A stretch of 44,974 nt of DNA from an uncultured Bacteroidia bacterium (GCA_905478335.1 CAJQIC010000008.1:1-44974), one strand, 5' to 3'. Positions 8,929-17,936 are shown, numbered from the stretch's first letter. Made by a program: numbers and translations. The notes: a model not told the origin generated them from the sequence alone.

Positions 8929-9728
8929 TACTGTAATATCTTCTCGGCTGATGCCATTTTTGTCATGTTGTTTTTCTGTAGGATTTCTCGTGCTAAATCA
9001 AGATAATTAACGCTACCTCTTGCAGTGGCATCATGCTCTAAAACGGGCAATCCAAAGCTAGGAGCCTCACTCAATTTTGTGTTTCGTTGAATAATGGTCT
9101 CAAAAACCATTTCTTGAAAATGTAGCTTTACTTCATCAACTACTTGATTTGATAAACGTAAGCGACTGTCGTACATGGTGAGCAGTAATCCTTCAATCTC
9201 CAAATTCACATTTATGCTACGTTGGATGATCTTAACGGTGTTTAATAGCTTACCCAAGCCTTCAAGTGCGAAATACTCGCACTGTACTGGAATGATAATC
9301 GAATCTGCTGCTGCAAGCGCATTCGTTGTGATTAAACCAAGAGAAGGAGAACAATCGATTATAACGAAGTCATACATGTCGTTAACTCGAGACAATATTC
9401 GCTTCATCAACTTCTCACGATTTGGCAAATCAATCATTTCGATTTCTGCACCAACCAAGTCAATATTAGAGGGTAGCAAATCCAAATTAGAGTTTGTTGT
9501 TTTTAACAAAATATCATCAGGGCTTATGTCTTGAACAAGCGCCTCATACAAACCAATCTTCACATTCTTAGGATCAAAACCAAGACCAGAAGTAGAATTT
9601 GCTTGCGGGTCTGCATCGACCAACAGAACCTTATACTCTAGAATCGCTAAGCTGTAAGCTAAATTAATAGCAGTTGTAGTCTTCCCTACACCGCCTTTCT
9701 GATTCGCAACACAAATCGTTTTTGTCAT
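8928..9728 (-). CDS. parA: Chromosome partitioning ATPase ParA (Soj)
   Basis: ParA is the nucleoid-binding ATPase that drives segregation of ParB-parS complexes. The 266-residue protein has the deviant Walker A motif KGGVGKTT at residues 11-18 with the signature lysine, the Walker A' segment LVDADPQAN, and Walker B VIIDCSPSLGLIT. The length matches chromosomal Soj proteins. It is sandwiched between the UPF0173 hydrolase gene (10 bp upstream) and parB (1-bp overlap), so it is probably transcribed from the promoter before the hydrolase gene. Confidence 0.97.
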   Translation of the reverse strand: MTKTICVANQKGGVGKTTTAINLAYSLAILEYKVLLVDADPQANSTSGLGFDPKNVKIGLYEALVQDISPDDILLKTTNSNLDLLPSNIDLVGAEIEMIDLPNREKLMKRILSRVNDMYDFVIIDCSPSLGLITTNALAAADSIIIPVQCEYFALEGLGKLLNTVKIIQRSINVNLEIEGLLLTMYDSRLRLSNQVVDEVKLHFQEMVFETIIQRNTKLSEAPSFGLPVLEHDATARGSVNYLDLAREILQKNNMTKMASAEKILQ

Positions 9729-9738
9729 AGTCTTAATT

Positions 9739-10422
9739 TTAAAAGTTCAATTTTTCTCCAACTTGTGGAAGGAGTAATTCAACCCCTTTATCACGAAATG
9801 CATTTCGCGCATCGTCATGATTAATTTCTATTATTTCGAAAGTATCATAGTGCATACCAATTACTTTCTTCGCGCCACAAAAGGTCGCAGCAATAGCTGC
9901 ATCTTTTGCCCCCATCGTAAAATTATCTCCTATCGGCAATACTGCACCTGTTAGGTCAAACTCATCTCCTATTGGTTTCATGTCGAACGTTAGGCCTGTA
10001 TCCCCAGCAAAATAGATACAATCTTTTGAACCCTTTATCACAAAACCAACTGGGTTCCCGGCATAACTTCCGTCAGGGAATGAGCTACTGTGCGCAGCAG
10101 GTACAACCTTGTATTCAACACCTTGATTTACAAAGACTCCTCCATGGTTCATTGGCCTACAGTTGGAATATCCTTGTTTTTCCAACCACAGGTATATTTC
10201 GTAGTTACACACCACTAGAGAATCCGTTTGATTTGCCAAAGCAACCAAGTCACCAATATGGTCTCCATGGCCATGTGTTATCAAGATTACATCTGCGTCT
10301 ATTTGAGACAATTCAATATCTTTGGCCAGTGGGTTTTCAGTCACAAACGGGTCCGTTACAATGCGTACATTGTCGATTTCCATTTGGAAACAAGAGTGAC
10401 CTAAATACCATATTTTTGCCAT
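9739..10422 (-). CDS. UPF0173 metal-dependent hydrolase (metallo-beta-lactamase fold)
   Basis: The 227-residue protein has the metallo-beta-lactamase metal site THGHGDHIGD with H50, H52, D54 and H55, a later AHSSSFPDG histidine, the GDTGL aspartate segment, and the C-terminal MHYDTF histidine, as in the UPF0173 (YtkL) family. Substrate unknown. It is the first gene of the leftward cluster with parA, parB and DUF5683. An exact -7 box (TAGTTTTG) lies 22 nt upstream on the minus strand. Confidence 0.93.
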   Translation of the reverse strand: MAKIWYLGHSCFQMEIDNVRIVTDPFVTENPLAKDIELSQIDADVILITHGHGDHIGDLVALANQTDSLVVCNYEIYLWLEKQGYSNCRPMNHGGVFVNQGVEYKVVPAAHSSSFPDGSYAGNPVGFVIKGSKDCIYFAGDTGLTFDMKPIGDEFDLTGAVLPIGDNFTMGAKDAAIAATFCGAKKVIGMHYDTFEIIEINHDDARNAFRDKGVELLLPQVGEKLNF

Positions 10423-10444
10423 GCTTGTGATTCTAAGACAGGCT

Positions 10445-10452
10445 CAAAACTA
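10445..10452 (-). promoter_or_regulatory. Putative -7 box for the UPF0173-parA-parB-DUF5683 cluster
   Basis: Minus-strand TAGTTTTG matches TAnnTTTG exactly and ends 22 nt before the ATG of the hydrolase. As downstream genes are 10, -1 and 48 bp apart, this is probably the promoter for the whole partition cluster. Confidence 0.45.
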
Positions 10453-10472
10453 ATTTTAAATCGTAAGGATAA

Positions 10473-12080
10473 ATGAACAGGATATTGGTACTTATTCACA
10501 TAGGAATGCTGTTAATATCCTGCAATTCGTCCAATATACAAGAAGCCAGAAGTGTATTTAGTTACAATTCAGAAAACGGCATCACGTCTCTAGACCCCGC
10601 TTTTGCCTCTTCGCAAGACAACATTTGGGCTGTAAATCAAGTGTTTAGTGGTTTGGTGCAACTCGACAATCAATTGCGTCCACAGCCTGCTATTGCCAAG
10701 CATTGGAAAATCGACTCTTCTGGAAAGATATACACATTCACCCTCCGAAAAGGTGTTTATTTTCATGAGAATCGATGCTTTACCTCTGGAGCTCGTGAAG
10801 TAACCGCCGCGGACTTCGCGTATAGCTTTAATCGCATCATCGATCCGCTGACCGCGTCTCCTGGCGCTTGGATATTTAATGACAAAATTGACGAGAACGG
10901 ATTTCGAGCCGTAAATGACTCCACATTTGAAATAAGCCTAAATCAACCTTTTGCCCCCTTCTTAGGCATGCTAGCAATGCCATATTGCGGTGTGGTGCCA
11001 AAAGAAGCCATCGAAACGTATGGAAAGGCATTTTCTCAGAACCCTGTTGGGACAGGTCCTTTTAAATATTTCATATGGGAGAAAGACGTTAACCTCGTGT
11101 TGCATAAAAATCCCAATTACTTTGAATTTGATCAAGGTGAAAGACTACCTCATGTGGATGCGGTCTCCATTTCTTTTATTGCCAACAAACAAATGGCTTT
11201 ACTCCAATTTCTTGACCAAAAACTAGACTTATTTAATGGCATTACAAGTACAACCAAGGATATCATTTTAAATGACGACGGCAGCCTTCAAGATAAACTG
11301 CGTTCTTACATTTCGCTAGAAAAAAAGTCTTTTTTGAATACTGAATATTTAGCAATTCAGGTGGATAGCATTAGTGCAAACGCTCCTTGGAATAACGTAC
11401 ATTTTCGTCGATCGATAAACTATGCGATTGATAGACAAGCAATGATTCGACACCTTAGAAACGGTGTAGGTAATCCGGCAGATGGCGGATTTATACCTGT
11501 CGGTCTTCAAGGCCATGTGTCAAACCCCGAATATGGGTATACCTATAACAAGCAATTGGCTATTACAGAATTAGAATTGTCTACTTACCGTGACAACCCT
11601 ATCCCCATTGTGGTTTCAACAACTAAAGACTATCTAGACTTGTGTATCTATATTCAAAAACAACTCAGTGAAATAGGGATCAACTGTGAAATAAATGTAC
11701 TGCCTTCCTCAGAATTGAAAGAACAAAAACGCAACGGGAATTTGGCTTTTTTTCGCGCAAGCTGGATTATGGATTATCCAGACGCAGAAAATTATTTGTC
11801 TTGCTTTTACAGTAAGAACTTCGCCCCTAATGGTCCAAATTATACGCACTATGCCAATGAAGCTTATGACGCGTTGTATGAGCACAGTTTGATTGAAACT
11901 GACGACAGTACGCGTATTTCCATGTACGCCGAAATGGACCGACTGATTTTGACTGATGCGCCAATTGTCGTTTTGTTTTACGACCAGAGTATTCGATTGT
12001 TAAACAAACGTGTTTCTGGTTTAGTGAACAACCCTTTGAATATTCCGAACTTGAAGTATGTGCGTATAGATAAGGATTGA
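10473..12080 (+). CDS. ABC transporter peptide-binding lipoprotein (SBP family 5)
   Basis: A 535-residue extracytoplasmic solute-binding protein of the oligopeptide/dipeptide (OppA/DppA) type. The N-terminus is a lipoprotein signal with lipobox LLISC, Cys17 as the lipidated residue. Family segments are ITSLDPAFASSQDNIWAVNQVFSGLV, HWKIDSSGKIYTFTLRKGVYFHE, EVTAADFAYSFNRIIDP and NPVGTGPFKY, followed by RRSINYAIDRQAM and the C-terminal YPDAENYLSCFYS. No permease or ATPase genes are adjacent, so the transport partners must lie elsewhere. The stop codon lies in the first unit of an 8-bp tandem repeat (12073-12144), so repeat changes could alter the C-terminus. Confidence 0.92.
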   Translation: MNRILVLIHIGMLLISCNSSNIQEARSVFSYNSENGITSLDPAFASSQDNIWAVNQVFSGLVQLDNQLRPQPAIAKHWKIDSSGKIYTFTLRKGVYFHENRCFTSGAREVTAADFAYSFNRIIDPLTASPGAWIFNDKIDENGFRAVNDSTFEISLNQPFAPFLGMLAMPYCGVVPKEAIETYGKAFSQNPVGTGPFKYFIWEKDVNLVLHKNPNYFEFDQGERLPHVDAVSISFIANKQMALLQFLDQKLDLFNGITSTTKDIILNDDGSLQDKLRSYISLEKKSFLNTEYLAIQVDSISANAPWNNVHFRRSINYAIDRQAMIRHLRNGVGNPADGGFIPVGLQGHVSNPEYGYTYNKQLAITELELSTYRDNPIPIVVSTTKDYLDLCIYIQKQLSEIGINCEINVLPSSELKEQKRNGNLAFFRASWIMDYPDAENYLSCFYSKNFAPNGPNYTHYANEAYDALYEHSLIETDDSTRISMYAEMDRLILTDAPIVVLFYDQSIRLLNKRVSGLVNNPLNIPNLKYVRIDKD

Positions 12081-12144
12081 AGGATTGGAGGATTGAAGGA
12101 TTGAAGGATTGGAGGATTGAAGGGTTGGAGGATTGGAGGATTGA
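12073..12144. repeat. Nine-unit 8-bp tandem repeat (AGGATTGR)
   Basis: Nine consecutive 8-bp units occupy this stretch: AGGATTGA and AGGATTGG alternate irregularly, with one AGGGTTGG at 12121-12128. The first unit contains the last two codons (GAT and part of AAG) and the TGA stop of the peptide-binding lipoprotein. Since eight is not a multiple of three, loss or change of the first unit would shift the end of the protein into the array. Similar short arrays are common in intergenic DNA of Bacteroidota; a function is not known. Confidence 0.95.
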
Positions 12145-12216
12145 ATGTATCAAGACAAGTGAAACATATAGAATAATTTAAACCCTCTTTCGTTTTTCCG
12201 ATACATCACAACCAAA

Positions 12217-12768
12217 ATGAAATACATACTTATTTCGATTTTCACAACAATTACAACGCTGGGTTTCGGTCAAAACCATTACGTTTCAACAAACGACACA
12301 ACTGATGTAATCCGCATTGATACGTTTGACACTGGCATTCATGGTTATGACATCAGCTATCATTTTAAAGATTCTCTTGCTAATGGAACTTGGCATTTAC
12401 TCTATGGTGAGGACACAAGTCGTCCTAGAAGGATTTGCACATTCAAAAATCAAAAACGCAACGGGGTTAACCTAGCCTACAACCGTGATGGGCAAATGAC
12501 CATGGACGCCTACTACATCAATGATACCATCGTACATATTGTCTACTATTACAATGGTAAAATCACTATGGAATGCCTCAAGTATGCGTTAGGTGAATTA
12601 ACAGAAGTTGTTACTTTGAAAGACTTTGAACACGCAACCAGAAAAGAATGCAGATGCCGCAGCATGAAAGAAGGTGAATGGCATTATTCGTCTCGTAAAA
12701 GGAAACGGTGCTTTTTGAAAAGATTAAAAGATGAACAACATAAATGGTCGACTTCGTCGCGTGAATAA
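12217..12768 (+). CDS. Secreted hypothetical protein, MORN-like
   Basis: A 183-residue protein that I do not assign to a function. It has a Sec signal peptide (MKYILISIFTTITTLGFGQ). Residues about 50-115 show weak motifs of the type NGTWHLLYGEDTS, KRNGVNLAYNRDGQMTMDAYY and YYNGKITME that resemble MORN/YwqK-type repeats found in many Bacteroidota secreted proteins. The C-terminus is basic with three clustered cysteines (CRCRSMKEGEWHYSSRKRKRC). The next gene starts 9 bp downstream and may be co-transcribed. Confidence 0.7.
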   Translation: MKYILISIFTTITTLGFGQNHYVSTNDTTDVIRIDTFDTGIHGYDISYHFKDSLANGTWHLLYGEDTSRPRRICTFKNQKRNGVNLAYNRDGQMTMDAYYINDTIVHIVYYYNGKITMECLKYALGELTEVVTLKDFEHATRKECRCRSMKEGEWHYSSRKRKRCFLKRLKDEQHKWSTSSRE

Positions 12769-12777
12769 AAAATTCAG

Positions 12778-13362
12778 ATGACTGAAAATCAATTATTTAG
12801 GCATTTTATCATGCATAAGCCTTATGGCTATATGACTCAGTTTGTTTATAACAACAAGCGTAAAAAAAAGTTACTCGGAGAACTACACGACTTCCCTAAA
12901 GGAACAATGGCCATCGGCAGGCTTGACGAACATTCTGAGGGTCTTTTGTTCTTAACCACGAATGGGAAAGTCAGTGCTTTGGTGCGCGGTAGAAAAATTG
13001 AAAAAGAATACCACGTCCAGGTTGACGGCATTATTTCTCAATCAGACATCGATCGATTAAAACAGGGCGTTGAAATTGGTATTAACGGCGAGAAATACCA
13101 GACCCTTCCTTGTGAAGCAAATCTTCTTCCGAATCCAGGTTATGCCGAACGCTCTAGACGCGTTCGAGATGATAGACATGGACCTACAAGTTGGATAACC
13201 GTTACCATTAAAGAAGGCAAGTTTCGTCAGGTAAGAAAAATGACCGCAGCTGTAGGTTTCCCAACACTAAGACTTATCCGATATCGTATTGGTGCAACAA
13301 CTATCGATGATTTGAAATCTGGTGAGGTCAAAGAAGTTGACCAATTTGACCTTGAGGTTTAG
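12778..13362 (+). CDS. Pseudouridine synthase, RsuA/RluE type
   Basis: The 194-residue protein lacks an S4 domain and has the RsuA/RluB/RluE catalytic core: HKPYGYMTQF, then GRLDEHSEGLLFLTTNG with catalytic Asp50, KEYHVQVDG, and KEGKFRQVRKMTAAVGFPTLRLIRYRIG. The size and lack of an S4 domain are most like RluE, which modifies 23S rRNA U2457 in Escherichia coli, but the position in this organism cannot be told. Its 3' end overlaps the convergent TPR-like gene by 4 bp. Confidence 0.9.
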   Translation: MTENQLFRHFIMHKPYGYMTQFVYNNKRKKKLLGELHDFPKGTMAIGRLDEHSEGLLFLTTNGKVSALVRGRKIEKEYHVQVDGIISQSDIDRLKQGVEIGINGEKYQTLPCEANLLPNPGYAERSRRVRDDRHGPTSWITVTIKEGKFRQVRKMTAAVGFPTLRLIRYRIGATTIDDLKSGEVKEVDQFDLEV

Positions 13363-14600
13363 CGTTTACGCAGTGATTTAACCGTCTTCTTTAATGCCTT
13401 TTTTATCCTTTTATCAGGTTCATTGTTCATTTTTGATTCGACATATTGAACAAGAAAATCCATGTCGACTCCCGATGTAGAATGAAATGATTTCGAGGCA
13501 TCCAACGCATTCTCAAGAAACGTTTCGCGAAGCGCTTTATTCTCACCAATAGAAACCTCCGTAGCAGCTCGAATATTAAAAACTATACAATGTTGCAGGT
13601 AGATATTTACAATCGGACTTTGCGTCGCTTTTGTTAATTCATATTCTGCTGTCTTGTTTAAAATTGGAATCCAAATATCAAATAAGCGCGAAATAGCTGT
13701 TTGATTTCCGGTATTCTTTGCCAATTGATACAGTGGCTCTAAAACCCTGCCTGCTACTGCTGGTTCTGCCGATAAATAACGTGAAATAATTGACAGCGTT
13801 TTACCTGCGGTTTCCTTATCCGCGTATACCGAAATAGCAGAAAACCAACGGGAATACCAATCATTAAGACTCTCAGCATCAGCTACATCTATCAAATATC
13901 TTTCAATTCTAAAATAAAGCATGCCTCTACTCAACCAATCCACAGAAGACGACTCGTTTTCTAACATCCGTAAAAAGTAAGCTTCAGCTTTATAGTATTC
14001 ACCCAGCCTCACCAAATTATCGACCACCGCCAGCATTGATGCTTCAAAACCATAAAGCGGGTCTTCTCCAGTTTTCAGTTGATTTTCTAAAACGCTTACC
14101 CATTCTTGATCAATCATATCAAGCTTGTCTAATTGTAAATGTCGCGAGTAGAACTCACGCATTCCAGACATCGCCCATCGGTACTTACGTGTACTTTGCA
14201 CCTTTCGTATATCATACCATTTTTGGTAGGCCGATTCAGCATTGGCAAACTCACCATGTTGCTCGTACACTTGACCATAATTGTAAAAGGTTACAGCGCG
14301 AAGATCAATCATCGCATTTGACTCAGTCAAGGGTAGCGCTGAATCTAAAATCATAATTGCAGAGTCCCTACTCGAACTACTTTGATATAAAGCGATTTGG
14401 TTCATATTCTCGACCCGAAGAGAATCTGATTTAAAATCGTGACGTCCTTCTAATAACTGAAGTTCCTGTTTGAGCACTTTTATTTTCAGGTCACTTAAAG
14501 ACTGAGCTGAAGCGCCTAAAACACCAAGAAAAGTGGCCACAAAAAATACCACGAGTCGATTATGTATCACTTTGTTGAACGGTTTACTACTGAGATGCAA
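13359..14600 (-). CDS. Hypothetical secreted protein with TPR-like repeats
   Basis: A 413-residue protein of unknown role. The N-terminus carries a hydrophobic export signal (HNRLVVFFVATFLGVLGASAQ, residues about 12-33). The rest is almost entirely helical; the segment at about 95-130 (NYGQVYEQHGEFANAESAYQKWYDI) is a good tetratricopeptide repeat, and others with YYKAEAYFLRML follow. It is basic at the C-terminus. It stands alone on the minus strand between convergent rluE-like and a divergent epimerase-like gene. Protein-protein scaffolding in the periplasm is possible. Confidence 0.72.
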   Translation of the reverse strand: MHLSSKPFNKVIHNRLVVFFVATFLGVLGASAQSLSDLKIKVLKQELQLLEGRHDFKSDSLRVENMNQIALYQSSSSRDSAIMILDSALPLTESNAMIDLRAVTFYNYGQVYEQHGEFANAESAYQKWYDIRKVQSTRKYRWAMSGMREFYSRHLQLDKLDMIDQEWVSVLENQLKTGEDPLYGFEASMLAVVDNLVRLGEYYKAEAYFLRMLENESSSVDWLSRGMLYFRIERYLIDVADAESLNDWYSRWFSAISVYADKETAGKTLSIISRYLSAEPAVAGRVLEPLYQLAKNTGNQTAISRLFDIWIPILNKTAEYELTKATQSPIVNIYLQHCIVFNIRAATEVSIGENKALRETFLENALDASKSFHSTSGVDMDFLVQYVESKMNNEPDKRIKKALKKTVKSLRKR

Positions 14601-14636
14601 ATTCGCGAATAATTATACAAAACCATAATGAAATTT

Positions 14637-14644
14637 TATATTCG
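14637..14644 (+). promoter_or_regulatory. Putative -7 box close to the NAD(P)-binding protein start
   Basis: TATATTCG differs from TAnnTTTG at one position and ends 3 nt before the ATG at 14648, a spacing that would give a leaderless mRNA. Tentative. Confidence 0.25.
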
Positions 14645-14647
14645 TTC

Positions 14648-15283
14648 ATGCATGTTGTACTAACAGGTGCCACTGGAGAGATTGGAAAATGTTTACTCCC
14701 TCTGCTCATAAACGAAGAGCAGATCACAAAGATAACGGTCTTAACACGTCGATCATTGAATGTAGCGCACGATAAGCTAACTCAGCGCATCATTGACTTC
14801 AACCAACTTTCTGAGACCAAAATTAGTGATGTTGATTGTGGTGTTTGTTGTTTAGGCACAACTATGGCTAAAGCCGGCAGTAAAACGGCATTCGAAAAAG
14901 TAGATTTCAATTACGTTGTCGCCTTTGCCAAATTGCTTAAACAGGCCAATGCGAATCAATTTCATGTTGTATCTGCATCAGGTGCCAACAAAACTTCTTT
15001 CTTTTTCTATAACCGCGTAAAAGGAGTTATGGAAGAAGAAATTCGGAACATCCAGTTTGACACTGCATGCATCTATAGACCTTCCTTATTGGATTCTGAT
15101 CGCAGTGAAAAACGATCTGGCGAGAAGATTGCAATTAAAGTATTTAGACTTATAAACCCACTGTTTGTAGGCTCCTTAAAGCGATTCAAAAGCATTAAGA
15201 CTTCTGCTGTAGCTAAAGGTATCTGTAATCGAATTATGAAACCGCCGAGCGGATTTCATATCATCCACTCGGAGGTCATTTAA
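14648..15283 (+). CDS. NAD(P)-binding Rossmann-fold (NmrA/TIP30-like) protein
   Basis: A 211-residue short atypical SDR. The dinucleotide-binding motif GATGEIG is at residues 7-13, followed by TVLTRRSL at the end of the second strand, typical of NADP(H) preference. The segment CCLGTTMAKAGSKTAFEKVDFNYV and the later VSASGANKTSFFFYNRVKGVMEEE, with a YxxxK catalytic-like YNRVK, resemble bacterial homologues of TIP30/HTATIP2. The substrate is unknown. It is monocistronic: neighbours on both sides are on the other strand. Confidence 0.8.
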   Translation: MHVVLTGATGEIGKCLLPLLINEEQITKITVLTRRSLNVAHDKLTQRIIDFNQLSETKISDVDCGVCCLGTTMAKAGSKTAFEKVDFNYVVAFAKLLKQANANQFHVVSASGANKTSFFFYNRVKGVMEEEIRNIQFDTACIYRPSLLDSDRSEKRSGEKIAIKVFRLINPLFVGSLKRFKSIKTSAVAKGICNRIMKPPSGFHIIHSEVI

Positions 15284-15286
15284 TCA

Positions 15287-16117
15287 TTAATTCTGATTTA
15301 AAATTAAAGGTAGGCCGTCTTTGCCGCCTCCAATAACAATCGTTTTTGCATTAGGCGATTTAGCTAGCTCTAGCGTCGCTTGGATTCCTTTCTCTTGCAA
15401 AATTTTGTCGGAAAGTGATGCGTTCAATATTCTGTTTGCAGTGGCCTTACCTTCCGCTTCAATCTTTTGTTTGGCGGCTTCTTTAGTTGCCTTTTGCAGC
15501 CTGAACTCATATTCAAGTGATTCTTGCTCTTGCTTCAGTTTACGCTCAATAGCCTCCTTTATGGTTGTAGGAAGCGTTACATCGCGCACCAAGACCTCAT
15601 TGAGTTGAACAAACTGCTTGTCTAAAATCTTCTTTGTCTCAGTGTATATTTCTTGTTGGATAACGTCACGTTTTGACGAATAAATTTGCTCAGGTGTATA
15701 TCGTCCTACCACACTTCGTGTGGCCGACCTAGCAGCAGGCTTAACAACTCTTTCCAAATAGTTTTCTCCTTTGGTTTTGTGTAAGAATCCAAGGTCTGCA
15801 TTTGCAGGTTTAAACCATAAGGAAAGATCCAATGCAATTTCCAGACCGTTAGAGGAAAGAACAGCCATGTTTTCATGTGCTTCTTGCTGACGTACTTCAT
15901 AAACAAATACTGCGTTCCAAGGCGCCACAAGGTGAAATCCCTCTCCAAGTACTTCTTCAGTGTTTACACCACCATTAAATCGCTCATAAAGCACTCCTGC
16001 TTCTCCTGAATGAATAGTGACAAAAGATTTAAATAAAATAATTAGTAAAACGAGACCTACGGCCCCACCAATAATTGTTAGTTTGTTTAGTTGCGGTGAA
16101 TTATATACTGTTTTCAT
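15287..16117 (-). CDS. Prohibitin-family (SPFH domain) membrane protein
   Basis: The 276-residue protein has one N-terminal membrane helix (about residues 13-33) and then an SPFH/Band 7 domain: TIHSGEAGVLYERFNGGV, GEGFHLVAPWN, VRQQEAHENMAVLSSNGLEIALDLSLWFK, PAARSATRSVVGRYTPEQIYSSKRDVIQ. The C-terminal part is a charged coiled coil (EAIERKLKQEQESLEYEFRLQKATKEAAKQK) as in prohibitins. Such proteins form large rings or cages at the inner membrane and often regulate FtsH protease. It is probably anchored in the inner membrane facing the periplasm. Confidence 0.9.
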   Translation of the reverse strand: MKTVYNSPQLNKLTIIGGAVGLVLLIILFKSFVTIHSGEAGVLYERFNGGVNTEEVLGEGFHLVAPWNAVFVYEVRQQEAHENMAVLSSNGLEIALDLSLWFKPANADLGFLHKTKGENYLERVVKPAARSATRSVVGRYTPEQIYSSKRDVIQQEIYTETKKILDKQFVQLNEVLVRDVTLPTTIKEAIERKLKQEQESLEYEFRLQKATKEAAKQKIEAEGKATANRILNASLSDKILQEKGIQATLELAKSPNAKTIVIGGGKDGLPLILNQN

Positions 16118-16194
16118 ACGTTTTGTTTAAAGTACAACAATGTTACAGATAAAAAGTTACGGTTAACTACTTCAAAGAATACCATTTATCACAC

Positions 16195-16202
16195 TACCTT
16201 CG
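16195..16202 (+). promoter_or_regulatory. Putative -7 box for cinA
   Basis: TACCTTCG is a seven-of-eight match to TAnnTTTG, ending 19 nt before the TTG start of cinA at 16222. The spacing supports the TTG start. Confidence 0.35.
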
Positions 16203-16221
16203 TCGTTTAAATAATATTCTC

Positions 16222-17457
16222 TTGAAGGCAGAAATAATTACTATTGGCGACGAAATCCTTATAGGGCAAGTAATCGACACCAACTCAGCTTGGATTGGCC
16301 AACAGCTAAACCCCTTAGGCTGGGACGTGACGCGGATTACAACAATTTCTGATACAGCTGACGCCATTACCCAATCTCTTGATAATGGGATAAAAAATAG
16401 TGATTTAATTATCATGACTGGGGGCCTAGGTCCAACAAAAGATGACATAACAAAAAAGACACTTTGCGCCTATTTTGGTGTGGATTTGGTCTTCGACGAA
16501 TCTGCATTTAAAAACGTGGAACGGATATTCAATCACCTGAAAAGGGAAATTACCCAAGTTAATCGCGATCAAGCCTTAATTCCAGCCAATGCCAAGGCAT
16601 TACAAAACAACTTTGGGACCGCACCAGGACTTTGGTTTGAAATAGACAACCGGATTATAGTGTGTTTACCGGGTGTGCCATACGAAATGAAAGACATTCT
16701 AAGCAATTTCGTATTCCCTCAACTACAAAAGAGATCGGTAGATATAGTGTCTCATCGTACCTTGGTTGTTTCAGGCATTCCAGAATCTTTAATAAGCGAA
16801 CAAATCGAATCGATAGAACTTGGCTTACCTGCAGGGTTAAAAATTGCTTATTTGCCTAACTACGGCGTTGTTCGCCTACGTATTTCAGGGAAAGGAAAAG
16901 ATGCAACTTTGATTGAGTCCCAAATTACGAAAGCGGTTTCGGCTATTGAAGCAATCCTTGGTAAATATGTTATTGCAACAAGCGACAAACGAATCGAAGA
17001 GATTGTTGGTAGTTTGTTAACGGAGAAACAGGAATCTGTTTCTGTGGCAGAAAGCTGTACTGGAGGATATGTGGCCCATTTGATAACCTCTATGCCTGGA
17101 AGTTCGGCTTATTTCCCAGGGTCTGTGGTAACCTATTCATACGAGAATAAGACTGAAGTACTTGGTGTGGATGCAGAACTATTATGGAATAAAGGGGCCG
17201 TAAGTCAGGAAGTAGTTGAAAAAATGGCCAAAGCTGTAAAACTCAAAAACAACACGAATTATGGTGTCGCCATATCAGGTATCGCTGGTCCGTCAGGAGG
17301 AACAGAAGATAAGCCTGTAGGGACAGTATGGATGGCCGTGACCAACGGAATAAATACGGATAGTAGGGTTTATCAATTACGTGGTGATCGACGTCAAAAC
17401 ATTGAACGTTCTGGGAATCTTGCCCTAGAAATGTTAAGACAAATCATATTGACCTAG
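16222..17457 (+). CDS. cinA: CinA family protein (NMN deamidase/ADP-ribose pyrophosphatase)
   Basis: The 411-residue two-domain CinA. The N-terminal domain (about 1-170) is of molybdopterin-binding type, with ITIGDEILIGQVIDTNSAWIG and MTGGLGPTKDDITKKTL, and carries COG1058 pyrophosphatase activity in homologues. The C-terminal domain (about 255-411) is the NMN amidohydrolase, with SVAESCTGGYVAHLIT, SVVTYSYENKTEVLGV and GIAGPSGGTEDKPVGTVWMAV. It thus probably recycles nicotinamide mononucleotide for NAD salvage. The start is TTG at 16222, the only codon giving the complete beta strand KAEIITIGDE. It is the full family length. Confidence 0.94.
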   Translation: MKAEIITIGDEILIGQVIDTNSAWIGQQLNPLGWDVTRITTISDTADAITQSLDNGIKNSDLIIMTGGLGPTKDDITKKTLCAYFGVDLVFDESAFKNVERIFNHLKREITQVNRDQALIPANAKALQNNFGTAPGLWFEIDNRIIVCLPGVPYEMKDILSNFVFPQLQKRSVDIVSHRTLVVSGIPESLISEQIESIELGLPAGLKIAYLPNYGVVRLRISGKGKDATLIESQITKAVSAIEAILGKYVIATSDKRIEEIVGSLLTEKQESVSVAESCTGGYVAHLITSMPGSSAYFPGSVVTYSYENKTEVLGVDAELLWNKGAVSQEVVEKMAKAVKLKNNTNYGVAISGIAGPSGGTEDKPVGTVWMAVTNGINTDSRVYQLRGDRRQNIERSGNLALEMLRQIILT

Positions 17458-17463
17458 ATTAGT

Positions 17464-17847
17464 CTACTCTTCCCTGACTCTTTCGACCTTGGTAACAAAA
17501 TACTTGGTATCACCCAGAAAGAATACACTCATATATTTCTCTTCGTAATAGAGTTTTACACGGTATCCTCCGTCTATCGCATTATCGATGTCTTGCAGCA
17601 CCTCGTCGCTAGAAGACTTTACGCTAAAGTGCCATATACTTGAGGTGATATCACCATTACCTTCTGAGAAACCTCCGGTGTTCAATTGACCTTCGTAGGT
17701 TTTGAACATAACCCCTTTCTTACTCATCTTGATAAGCTCGCCAGCTCTTTTCCCCTCACTAAAGTTTACATAGATGACAAAAGTGAAAATCAAAGTTGAC
17801 ACGGCAATTGTGATAAACAACAACCAAAGAAGAATTTTCTTAAACAT
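17464..17847 (-). CDS. Small single-pass membrane protein, conserved type, function unknown
   Basis: A 127-residue protein with one N-terminal membrane helix (about residues 5-27) and a periplasmic beta-rich domain (GELIKMSKKGVMFKTYEGQLNTGGF ... WHFSVKSSSDEVLQDIDNAI ... VKLYYEEKYMSVFFLGDTKYFVTKVE). I know this pattern from Bacteroidota, where some entries are labelled 6-phosphogluconate dehydrogenase; nothing in the sequence supports that enzyme (no Rossmann motif). It is convergent with cinA (6-bp gap). Confidence 0.75.
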   Translation of the reverse strand: MFKKILLWLLFITIAVSTLIFTFVIYVNFSEGKRAGELIKMSKKGVMFKTYEGQLNTGGFSEGNGDITSSIWHFSVKSSSDEVLQDIDNAIDGGYRVKLYYEEKYMSVFFLGDTKYFVTKVERVREE

Positions 17848-17913
17848 AATGAATTATTACAGTCAGCTTTTAAATAGGTATACGACTATACCTCGAATGT
17901 ATTAAAGTTGTTT

Positions 17914-17921
17914 TAATTTCG
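17914..17921 (+). promoter_or_regulatory. Putative -7 box for the Cys-rich lipoprotein
   Basis: TAATTTCG matches seven of eight positions of TAnnTTTG and ends 15 nt before the ATG at 17937. Confidence 0.3.
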
Positions 17922-17936
17922 CACAAAATAAAGAAA

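Noticed and set aside
11827-12153. Antisense frame with repeats of the type SILQSFNP
   Set aside because: The peptide repeat is only the translated 8-bp DNA array, opposite to a well-supported lipoprotein gene.
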